A stretch of 64,000 bases of DNA from GCA-2686265 sp036010965 (lineage in GTDB: Bacteria > Planctomycetota > UBA1135 > GCA-002686595). Positions 35,832-43,414 of this stretch are shown here, one piece after another. The position numbers and the translations under genes were made by a program. How positions within the stretch are numbered: position 1 is the stretch's first letter; every line of letters starts with the position of its first letter. The stretch covers positions 1-64,000 of the forward strand of contig DASCMO010000027.1 in NCBI GenBank assembly GCA_036010965.1, written 5' to 3'. Below the pieces are notes generated by a model, which was not told where the DNA came from, ran no database searches, and saw nothing but the letters and a program-made list of their open reading frames with translations.

Positions 35832-37187
35832 ATGGGTCGCCCAAGACCCTCAGCACCCCACGAAACCGCCTTGGTAACGCCCCCCCCCGATCCTATCGCC
35901 GACGCGCGACCGCGCGTCATCGATGCCCCCGACATCGCCCGTCGCGTGCGGACCGAGAACGCCCAGCGCGTGATCTCGCGCCTGGCGCGCAACGGCCACG
36001 AGGCTTACCTGGTAGGCGGCTGCGTGCGGGACCTGCTGGTGGGCCGTCCACCCAAGGACTTTGACGTCGCCACGAGCGCGACCCCACGCCAGATCCGCCG
36101 CCTCTTCCCCCGAAACAGCCACATCATCGGGCGCCGATTCCGTCTCGTTCACGTCCGTTACGGGCAGGACTCGATCATCGAAACGGCCACCTTCCGCAGC
36201 GAACCGCAAGCACGCGATGGATCGGATGAGGACCTCCTGATCGTCGAGGACAATGTCTTCGGAACGGCCGCCGAGGACGCGCGGCGCCGTGACTTCACCG
36301 TCAATGGGCTCTTCCTCGATCCGGAGGCCGAGCGAATCATCGACTACGTCGGCGGGCTGACCGATCTCGACGCGCGCATCTTGCGCACGATCGGCCCTCC
36401 CAGGGTGCGCATGCAGGAAGATCCAGTGCGCATCCTGCGCGCCATCAAGTTCGCCACGCGACTCGATTTCCGTATCGAGGACGCGACCTGGGATGCCATG
36501 TGCGAGACGGCCCCAGACCTGGCGCGCTCTGCGCCGCCGCGCGTGCTAGAGGAGATCCTGCGCCTTCTGCGCTCGGGTACGGCACTGGGCGCTTTTCGCA
36601 AACTCCGGCGCTGCGGAGCACTGCAACCGATCCTTCCTGACCTGGATGCTTTCCTCGGTCCGCTGGAGTCGGCCAGCGATGCCCAACACGAGCGAGCGGA
36701 CGACTTTGGCCGTCTGCTCGAAGCGCTCGACAACGATGTGCACGCTGGCTACGAACCCACCACCCCCGTCTGTCTGGCCCTGCTCTACCACGGCATCGTG
36801 GAACAGGACGCGCGTGATCGCGACCCGGGCGAGTCCCTGGCTGACTTCGCCCAGCTCACCAGCGAACGCATCGACGCGCTCTGCGAGCAGACGCGCCTCT
36901 CCCGCCGGCACAGCACCCGCACGCGGCGCATCATCGTCCAGCAACACACCTTCCTGCGTAGCTCCAGCCGCCACTTCAGGCCGCGCCTGTTCTGCCTGAG
37001 CGAGGACTTCCCCGAGGCTCTCGAGCTCTTCCGCCTGCGGGCAGCGGCCCAGGGACGGGGTTGGGACATCTACGAGGGCTGGGCCGAGCGCTACCGGCAG
37101 GCCCTCTCCATGCCGGCCGAGGCGGTCGAGGAGGAGCGGCGCCAGGGCCGGCGCCGCCGCCGCCGCCGCCGGCCGCGAAAGGGCTGA
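35832..37187 (+). CDS. pcnB: Poly(A) polymerase/CCA-adding family nucleotidyltransferase (PcnB type)
   Basis: 451 residues. The head domain has AYLVGGCVRDLLVGRPPKDFDVATSATPRQI (catalytic DxD), then ARRRDFTVNGLFLDP and RTIGPPRVRMQEDPVRILRAIKFATRL, the order shared by class II nucleotidyltransferases. PcnB is favoured over a CCA enzyme by the length and by the C-terminal Arg-rich tail (EERRQGRRRRRRRRPRKG), like the basic tail of E. coli PcnB. It adds 3' poly(A) to RNAs to promote decay; a CCA-adding role cannot be excluded. It diverges from tRNA-Trp, 107 bp away. A non-coding stretch and terminator follow. Confidence 0.83.
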   Translation: MGRPRPSAPHETALVTPPPDPIADARPRVIDAPDIARRVRTENAQRVISRLARNGHEAYLVGGCVRDLLVGRPPKDFDVATSATPRQIRRLFPRNSHIIGRRFRLVHVRYGQDSIIETATFRSEPQARDGSDEDLLIVEDNVFGTAAEDARRRDFTVNGLFLDPEAERIIDYVGGLTDLDARILRTIGPPRVRMQEDPVRILRAIKFATRLDFRIEDATWDAMCETAPDLARSAPPRVLEEILRLLRSGTALGAFRKLRRCGALQPILPDLDAFLGPLESASDAQHERADDFGRLLEALDNDVHAGYEPTTPVCLALLYHGIVEQDARDRDPGESLADFAQLTSERIDALCEQTRLSRRHSTRTRRIIVQQHTFLRSSSRHFRPRLFCLSEDFPEALELFRLRAAAQGRGWDIYEGWAERYRQALSMPAEAVEEERRQGRRRRRRRRPRKG

Positions 37188-37610
37188 AGCGGGGGGGGGA
37201 GCCCAGCGCAGCCATGCGCTCGGGAACCCAGCATGGGAAACGGCTGACCGATCCGGGCCCGTCACGTTTTCTCCACCCGGGGCGCCATGCGGGGGTAGAG
37301 TTCCCTGGTTCGATGTGGGTTCGGCTCTTCCGGGTGCACCGGCGGGCTCCCTGCCCCTCCCCGGGGGCCGGTACTGTTCCGAATGGGTTGCGGTGACCTC
37401 GGCGGACGATTTGCCGTCGGAGTCCGTGCCTGAGTGCTCCAGCGCGGGGAAGGATCGAGATCACAGCCAGGTTTCTGGCCGAACCGCCGGCCGGTGAGGG
37501 CCCTTCCCCTCCCGGCCGGTTCTATTGCCATGAGAGGGGGCGGCCCTGCGGGGCCGTCCCCCCTTTTTATTGTCCGTTCCCCGGGGCGCTCCGGGGTGGT
37601 AGAGGAGGGT
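37188..37610 (+). other. Non-coding stretch with several strong hairpins; possible structured RNA
   Basis: No supported gene in 423 bp. Visible structure on the plus strand: GACCTCGGCGG/GCCGTCGGAGTC around 37394-37424 (10 of 11 pairs, 7-nt loop), GAACCG...CGGTTC with inner pairs at 37481-37522, and a terminator at 37536-37570. The stretch could be a long pcnB 3' region or a separate small RNA ending at the terminator. I checked for tmRNA, SRP RNA and RNase P signatures and saw none. Confidence 0.4.
37536..37570 (+). terminator. Strong intrinsic terminator
   Basis: GGGGGCGGCCC (37536-37546) pairs along 11 bp with GGGCCGTCCCC (37551-37561; one G-U) around a 4-nt loop, then CC and TTTTTATT. It ends transcription coming from pcnB or from a small RNA upstream, 41 bp before the next gene's start. 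Confidence 0.85.
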
Positions 37611-38720
37611 GTGTTTATCGTCCCGACTCTGTCCCTCGCCCTGATCGGCACTCCCCCCGTTCAGAACCCGCCGCCTCCCGACGACGCCCAGGTGGAAGCA
37701 GCCTGGCGCTCCCTGGAGCCGGTATCGCGAGCAGAGGTGATCGAGCGCTTTCGCCAGGAGGTCGCCTGGAACGAGACCTTTCAGAACGCGCTTCTGCGCT
37801 TCGTCCTCAAACAGCAGAAGCGCGATCCGGGGCTCTGGCCTCTGCGCGCCCCGGCCCCCTACTTCGACCCGCCTACCCACGCCCCGCGCCAACCGACTCC
37901 GCGCCGCCCCCTGAAGGCGGACTCCGAGCGCGTGCGTAAGCAGACCGAGCGCTTTTTCTTCCGCGTCCCCGCGCGCCGGCTGCAGTCCGCCTGGACCTAT
38001 TCCTACGCGACGCGCGGCCTGGTCCGCGAGGCGAACGCCGACGACCCCGAGCGCCTCTTCTCGAACGCCTTGCGGGGATTCCCGCCGGACCTCGACCTGG
38101 CGGAAGCCCTGGTGGAGATGGCGCTCGACGACGGCGCGCAGCAGAGCGTCCTGACCGCCTTCGACCACGCCTACACCGACCGCCTGGGGGCGCTCTTTCC
38201 GGGCCTGACTCTCTACGATGCCTGGGCGTCGGGGGGCGAGATGGAGATGCCGGACGTCGACTGCCTGGGCATCGTGCACAGCGTGCTCGACGACTGGACG
38301 AGCTGGAAGGCCCCCGTGCCCGCCGGCCGCCAGGCTGCGCTCTACGAGCGGATCGGGGCGCTCTTCACCGAGGCGCGCCGCCACCGCGGCCTGCGCCAGG
38401 CTCTGGCCCGCTCCTACCTCACCGGAGAAGCCGTCCTGCGCGACGGCTATCAGCCCAACCTGCCGGCCTTCCATGCGCTCTGGGAGGACGTTCAGTCCAC
38501 TCCCGCTACCCTGGCCGAGCGCCTGCCGCCCCAGCCCGTCGAGGAGGGCGCTGGCCCGCTCGACTGGGAGAGTTTCCTCAAGGATTGGGGCGAGCTGATG
38601 AAGGACGAGCCCGCGCGCCTGAGCGCCGGTCGTCGGCGCCAAGCCGCCCTGCATGCTGACGGCCTCGCGGTGCGCCGCACACTCGTGCGCATCCTACGCG
38701 AGACGGGCGCCCTCGACTGA
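37611..38720 (+). CDS. Hypothetical protein, 369 residues
   Basis: No family recognised. The GTG start at 37611 follows AGAGGAGG; the frame is open further upstream, but that would read through the terminator. The N-terminus is short and hydrophobic (VFIVPTLSLALIG), then a proline run and helical, charged sequence with Trp- and Arg-rich blocks (FFFRVPARRLQSAWTYSYATRGLVREA). An acidic stretch (GGEMEMPDVDCLGIVHSVLDDW) lies mid-protein. No membrane segments. Its base composition matches the surroundings. Confidence 0.72.
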   Translation: MFIVPTLSLALIGTPPVQNPPPPDDAQVEAAWRSLEPVSRAEVIERFRQEVAWNETFQNALLRFVLKQQKRDPGLWPLRAPAPYFDPPTHAPRQPTPRRPLKADSERVRKQTERFFFRVPARRLQSAWTYSYATRGLVREANADDPERLFSNALRGFPPDLDLAEALVEMALDDGAQQSVLTAFDHAYTDRLGALFPGLTLYDAWASGGEMEMPDVDCLGIVHSVLDDWTSWKAPVPAGRQAALYERIGALFTEARRHRGLRQALARSYLTGEAVLRDGYQPNLPAFHALWEDVQSTPATLAERLPPQPVEEGAGPLDWESFLKDWGELMKDEPARLSAGRRRQAALHADGLAVRRTLVRILRETGALD

Positions 38721-38729
38721 GCCGCCCCC

Positions 38730-40022
38730 TCAGACCGGACGCGCCGCGTGCAGGCCGGCTAGCTCGGCGGTGGCGAAGGCAGCCTGGAAGTTGAGCCCGC
38801 CGATCGGGCCGTCGAGGTCGAGCAGCTCGCCGAAGACCTGCAGCCCGGGGTGAGCGCGCACTTCCATCGTCCTCGGATCGACCTCCCCCAGGGCCAGGCC
38901 GCCGGCGGTGACCTCCGCGCGGTCTAAACCCAGGGCGCCCTCGACAGGGACGACGAGACCCTTGAGCGCCTGCACGAGCCCGTGACGGCCAGCGCGCGGG
39001 AGGTCGCTCACGGGCGCCTCAGCACCGGAGAGGCCCGCCTGGCGGCATGCCGCGTCAAGCAACCGGCGCGCGAGGGGCAGGTCGAGGGCGCGCCCAACTC
39101 CGCGGGCTCCCGGTGCGGCCGCTGCGCCGATCAAGCGCCGCCGCAGGACCTCGTGGGCCGTGTCCGGCACGAGATCGAGCAGGAGTTCGCGGGCGCCGTC
39201 GGGCACCGTCACATGACGCGAGAGGTCGAGGGCAGCAGGCCCCGAGATGCCGACGTGGGTGAAGACCACCGGGCGTCGGCGGCGAATCGTCGCCCCACCG
39301 CCAGTCTCGACCAGGCGCGCTTCTACCGCCTGCAAGGAGACGCCGGCCAGGTCCCGCACCCAGGAAGCGCTGCTCACCAGGGGCACGAGCGCCGGGCGAG
39401 GTTCGACCAGTTCCAGGCCCAGGGCCGCGAGCCATGGGTAGCCATCGCCGGTCGTCCCCGAGCGCGGGACGCTGGCGCCTCCCGGGCACAGGAGCAGGCG
39501 CTCGCACAGGATCGGCGCCTCGCCGGCGAGCAGCACGCGCCAGAGCGCGCCCTCTGGCTCCACGCCCGTCACCCGCGCCCCGCAGCGGATGCTCACCCCC
39601 GCCGCCCGCGCCTCGCGCTCCAGCACGTCGCGTACGTCCCGCGCTCGTTGGCTGGCGGGAAAAACCTTCTCCAGGGGTGCCTCGACGGTTGCCAGACCGA
39701 TCTCGTCGAAGCGCTCGCGCAGGGCGGCCGGGCTCAGGGCGCCGAAAGCCGGCCGCAGAAAACGACCTGCCTGCGCGCCGAACAAGCGGCGTGCCGGTGT
39801 TGGAGCGAGGGTCGTGGTCAGGTTGCAGCGACTCCCTCCGCTGGCCAGCACCTTGGTCCCCACCCGCGGGGTCTTCTCCAGGAGCAGGACCTCGGCCCCC
39901 AGGCGTGCAGCACGCGCCGCGGCCCAGATCCCGGCGGCGCCGGCACCCACGACCACGACCTGCGCTCGCTCGCGGGCAGCAGCAGCGTCGGAGCCGAGGG
40001 GGTCGTGGGTGGGTTCAACCAC
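38730..40022 (-). CDS. BaiN/RdsA-family NAD(P)/FAD-dependent oxidoreductase
   Basis: About 430 residues of the HI0933-like flavoprotein family. N-terminal FAD motif VVVVGAGAAGIWAARAARLGAEVLLLEK, then VGTKVLASGGSRCNLT, the family signature. The end has VTAGGLALGEVDPRTMEV, GLQVFGELLDLDGPIGGLNFQAAFATA, typical of the second FAD contact. Substrate not readable; some relatives reduce steroid or unsaturated substrates. The GTG start at 40022 overlaps the dusB stop by 8 bp, giving a dusB-flavoprotein pair. Confidence 0.88.
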   Translation of the reverse strand: MVEPTHDPLGSDAAAARERAQVVVVGAGAAGIWAAARAARLGAEVLLLEKTPRVGTKVLASGGSRCNLTTTLAPTPARRLFGAQAGRFLRPAFGALSPAALRERFDEIGLATVEAPLEKVFPASQRARDVRDVLEREARAAGVSIRCGARVTGVEPEGALWRVLLAGEAPILCERLLLCPGGASVPRSGTTGDGYPWLAALGLELVEPRPALVPLVSSASWVRDLAGVSLQAVEARLVETGGGATIRRRRPVVFTHVGISGPAALDLSRHVTVPDGARELLLDLVPDTAHEVLRRRLIGAAAAPGARGVGRALDLPLARRLLDAACRQAGLSGAEAPVSDLPRAGRHGLVQALKGLVVPVEGALGLDRAEVTAGGLALGEVDPRTMEVRAHPGLQVFGELLDLDGPIGGLNFQAAFATAELAGLHAARPV

Positions 40023-41217
40023 CGGAGAGGGCGCGCTCGTAGGCCTCCAGGTCCCCGGAGCTGCGCGGACTTCCCGGCGCTGAATCGTCCTCCCGGTCGT
40101 CCAGGTACCCTTCGGGCAAGCGCACACGCTGGGTACGGCCACGCTTGGCTCGGCTAGCGCGCAAGGCCGCATGGGGGAAGGGCTCGGCGGGATCAAGCTG
40201 GGCGAGCAAGCCCTGGAGCTCGGCGTAGGACGAGACGCGCATCATCCCGGCCCGCAGGGCGCGCGCTCCCGCGAAACCCTTCGTGTACCAGGCGCACCAC
40301 TTGCGGATCTGTCGCGTGGCCGATTCAGAACCGAAGAACTCCGAGAGCAGGCGCGCATGGCGCAACAGAATCGGAACGATCTCCCCCATCGTGGGCGGCG
40401 CCGCGGGCACGCGTCCTTCAAAGGCATCGGCCAGCTCCCGAAAGAGCCAGGGTCGACCGAGGCAGCCGCGGCCCACGATGATCCCGGCGCAACCAGTCTC
40501 GCGCATCATGTCCAGGCCGTCGCTCCACTCCCAGATGTCGCCGTTGCCGAGCACGGGGATCGAGACCGCGCAGACGAGCTGCGAGACCGCGTCGCGATCG
40601 GCGCGCCCGCTGTAGAGTTCGGCCGCCGTGCGAGCGTGCAGCCCGATGGCCGCCGCGCCCTCGTCCTCGGCCACGCGCCCGGCGTCGTGGTAGGTGGTGA
40701 GGTCCGCGTCGATGCCCTTGCGCACCTTGATCGTGACCGGCACTCCTCCTGCGGCTCCCACCGCCGCGCGCACCAGACGCGCGAGCAGGCGCGGGCGCAC
40801 GGGGATCGCGCTGCCCCCGCCCTGGCGCGTGACCTTCGGCACCGGGCAGCCGAAGTTCATGTCAACGTGCTCGACCCCGTCGGCGACCAGGCTCGCCACC
40901 ATGGGCGCCACATCCGCTGGATCGGAGCCGTAGACCTGGACCGAGCGCGGGTGCTCGTCGGGACCGCCACGGGCCAGGAGCAGGGTCATCGCGTTGCCCT
41001 CGCGAAATCCTCGCGCGGTGATCATCTCCGACACGGCCAGTCCGGCGCCAAACTCGCGGCACAGGCTGCGGAAGGGGTAGCTCGTCACGCCGGCCATGGG
41101 AGCCAGGACGACCGGCGGCCAGATGCTCAGGGGACCTAGGGCGAGGGGCTCGAACTCACCGACCCGCGCCACGCAGGTGGCTCGGCGCGGGTCCGGTCCT
41201 GAATCCGTGTCCGTCAT
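40015..41217 (-). CDS. dusB: tRNA-dihydrouridine synthase
   Basis: About 400 residues. FMN-dependent enzyme that reduces uridines in the D-loop of tRNA. VVLAPMAGVTSYPFRSLCREFGAGLAVSEMI is the Dus N-terminal signature. The catalytic Cys is in DMNFGCPVPKVTRQGGGSA. The FMN contacts VTIKVRKGID, GLHARTAAELYSGRADRD and VLGNGDI follow. A C-terminal 70-residue, Arg/Asp-rich tail after the helical domain is longer than in E. coli DusB (about 320). Start ATG 41217 is 4 bp after the upstream amidohydrolase-like gene. Confidence 0.93.
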   Translation of the reverse strand: MTDTDSGPDPRRATCVARVGEFEPLALGPLSIWPPVVLAPMAGVTSYPFRSLCREFGAGLAVSEMITARGFREGNAMTLLLARGGPDEHPRSVQVYGSDPADVAPMVASLVADGVEHVDMNFGCPVPKVTRQGGGSAIPVRPRLLARLVRAAVGAAGGVPVTIKVRKGIDADLTTYHDAGRVAEDEGAAAIGLHARTAAELYSGRADRDAVSQLVCAVSIPVLGNGDIWEWSDGLDMMRETGCAGIIVGRGCLGRPWLFRELADAFEGRVPAAPPTMGEIVPILLRHARLLSEFFGSESATRQIRKWCAWYTKGFAGARALRAGMMRVSSYAELQGLLAQLDPAEPFPHAALRASRAKRGRTQRVRLPEGYLDDREDDSAPGSPRSSGDLEAYERALSGG

Positions 41218-41221
41218 GCGT

Positions 41222-43141
41222 TCACCTGGCGCGCGCCGGCAGACCCGGGCCGCCGAAGGTCTCGACGGCGCCGCCGAGGGTGCGCACGGTCCCAGATCCC
41301 TGGGTGCGCTCGAGATGCTCGACGCCCCCGGCCGGGCCGAAAGTGCAGAGCAGGCCGCCGACGCCCGTGCGCACGAGGTGCACGCCATCGGCGTCGCGCT
41401 CGTGGACCCAGCGCACGAGAGCGGGTTCGATGTCCTCAAGGGTCAGAACGCGCAGCTCGCCAAGAGCTTCGCGCTGGCCAAGAACGAGGGCCGTCGCGAT
41501 CGAGCCCACATCGAACAGGCCCAGGTGCTCGCTGATCGCGGTCACGTCGAGGTGCGTGCCGTTGAAGCGGCGCTGGATGCGCAGCTGGCCGCTAACGAGG
41601 ATCCCATCGATCGTGATCGTGTCCGTCCCGCGTTCGATCGCGAGCTCAAAACCCTCCAGGCGGCCGGCGCGGATACGCTGGGTGAGGGTCGTGCGCGCGT
41701 CACCCTCGCGGGTCTGTGCCCGCGTGCAATAGGCCAGCAGGCCATCGCCCATGTCGACCACGGCGTAGCGCTCGGCGGAGACCGTGCGCCCCAGGGCGAC
41801 GGTCTCCACGCGCCCGGCCAGCAGGATCAGCCCGCCCTTGGGAGTCGTGGGGGCCCCGACCTCGATCGGACGCAGTGCCCGGGCGCGTGCGGCGTCCTGG
41901 CGCTCAAGCAGGCCGCTGCTCATGCGCTGTAGGTCTCCGGCCTCCAGCAGCACTCCGCGTAGGACGACCTGTTCAGGGCGCCGCAGACAGGCAAGCCCTT
42001 CCCGTGGGTCGCCGTCGAGCACCAGCACATCCGCGATACGGCCCACTTGCAGGGTGCCGCGCTCCCGCGCCAGCCCGAGGCGCGACGCGGCGCCGCTGGT
42101 GGCCAGTTCGAGTACCGTCGCGGGGGGGAGCCCGGCGCGCACCAGGAGAGCGAGTTCGTCGTGCAGGCCGTCCCCGGGCGCGACCCAGGGGTTGGGCGCC
42201 GCGCTTCCGGGGAGCAGGCCCACGCCGGCCCCCCAGAGCGAGTTCACCAGCTCGAGCTGCCGCTCGAGGAGGGCCGCGCTGCGGGTGCGGCCTGGCTCAT
42301 CGAGGAGCGGACGGCGCGCCTCCAGCTCCGCCATCCACCAGTCCTCGTAGTGCGGCGCCAGTCGGCGCAGGGCCGGCGGATCCTGACCGGGATCCTGGGC
42401 GCGCTGGGCGTAGGCCCAAAGCAGCGGCGTGATGACCAGGGCGCTGCCCTTCAAGGTCGCGACGCGCCCTTCCATGACCTCCGCGTCCATCTCGCCCCAG
42501 GCACCGCGAGTCGGCGGGAAGGCCTCCATAGTGCACAGGCCGTCCTGCCCCATGGCCACAGCGTCCTCCAGGCTGACCCCGCGCGGCAAGGGACCGCAGA
42601 CCGAGAGGCCGCGCTCATGAGCCAGGGAGAGCAGTCGGCGCCAGGCCTCAGGAGGTAGGCCGTGCTGGATGGCAACGAAGTCGATGCCCAGCTCGTGCAG
42701 GCGCGGCAGTTTGTCCTCGACATCGGCCGCGCCGCTCACGACCACGGATTCGGTCGTGCTGGGCCGGGGACCGTCGAAGGCCGCGCCGCAGATCACCAGG
42801 TCCGGGCCGGGGCCCCGATCTCGCACGGGAGCGGAGCGGGCGGTGAAGATCGAGCCGAGGTCGTTGCCCATGTCCCGCACGCAGGTCACCCCGGCCAGGA
42901 CATAGAGCGGGTCGTGGGCGAGGTCGTGATGGACCATGCCGTCGATCAGGCCCGGCACCAGGTGGCGCCCGCGGACATCGATCCGCAGGGCCCCCTCCGG
43001 CACGCTGAGCTCTGGGCCGACGGCCTCGATGCGTCCATCGCTAACGAGCAGGGTCGCCGGGCGCGGCTCGTCCCCGGGGACCATGGTGTGGACCGTGCCG
43101 CCCTCCAGAGCGAGCAACTGGAGCAGGGCGAGGGCGATCAT
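41222..43141 (-). CDS. Amidohydrolase-family protein lacking the metal ligands (probable pseudoenzyme)
   Basis: 639 residues. The first 400 follow the imidazolonepropionase-like amidohydrolase fold closely (GGTVHTM, GRHLVPGLIDGMVHHD, VTCVRDMGNDLGSIF, LHDELALLVRAGLPPATVLELATSGAASRLGL). The ligand positions differ: HxH is DGMVH (first His is Met69), the carboxylated Lys of xIKVY is Ala157 (FVAIQHG), GHVP is GPLP (Pro184), SIEH is LCTM (Thr204) and GTDA is GSAA (Ala314). Only His71 remains of the metal set. The C-terminal 220 residues add a beta-rich domain. The protein likely binds but does not hydrolyse. The first 11 residues are hydrophobic, a weak signal. Gap to dusB is 4 bp. Confidence 0.82.
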   Translation of the reverse strand: MIALALLQLLALEGGTVHTMVPGDEPRPATLLVSDGRIEAVGPELSVPEGALRIDVRGRHLVPGLIDGMVHHDLAHDPLYVLAGVTCVRDMGNDLGSIFTARSAPVRDRGPGPDLVICGAAFDGPRPSTTESVVVSGAADVEDKLPRLHELGIDFVAIQHGLPPEAWRRLLSLAHERGLSVCGPLPRGVSLEDAVAMGQDGLCTMEAFPPTRGAWGEMDAEVMEGRVATLKGSALVITPLLWAYAQRAQDPGQDPPALRRLAPHYEDWWMAELEARRPLLDEPGRTRSAALLERQLELVNSLWGAGVGLLPGSAAPNPWVAPGDGLHDELALLVRAGLPPATVLELATSGAASRLGLARERGTLQVGRIADVLVLDGDPREGLACLRRPEQVVLRGVLLEAGDLQRMSSGLLERQDAARARALRPIEVGAPTTPKGGLILLAGRVETVALGRTVSAERYAVVDMGDGLLAYCTRAQTREGDARTTLTQRIRAGRLEGFELAIERGTDTITIDGILVSGQLRIQRRFNGTHLDVTAISEHLGLFDVGSIATALVLGQREALGELRVLTLEDIEPALVRWVHERDADGVHLVRTGVGGLLCTFGPAGGVEHLERTQGSGTVRTLGGAVETFGGPGLPARAR

Positions 43142-43414
43142 GGGTGGGCGTCAGGGCGCACGGGCCAGTTATACCCCCGTCTCCGACTGCGTGTACGGGC
43201 TCCGGGGCGAGAAGCGCGAAGGACGCTCTCCGATTCTCGCCGCGGGCCTGGATCCTGCACGGCCGATCGAGCACTCTAGGCGATGCGCGCCCTCGCCGGG
43301 ACCCCTGGTCTCCGCGGGGGCGCCTGTCTGCCTCCAAATCGTCTTCGCCTCGCTCGGTCCCGGAGCTATCCACGCACGGGCCGCGAGCGGGCTCTACCGC
43401 AGGGAACCCGTCCC

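Noticed and set aside
37188..37610. 6S RNA, SRP RNA or RNase P RNA
   Set aside because: None of their signature motifs could be found; only hairpins and a terminator are visible.
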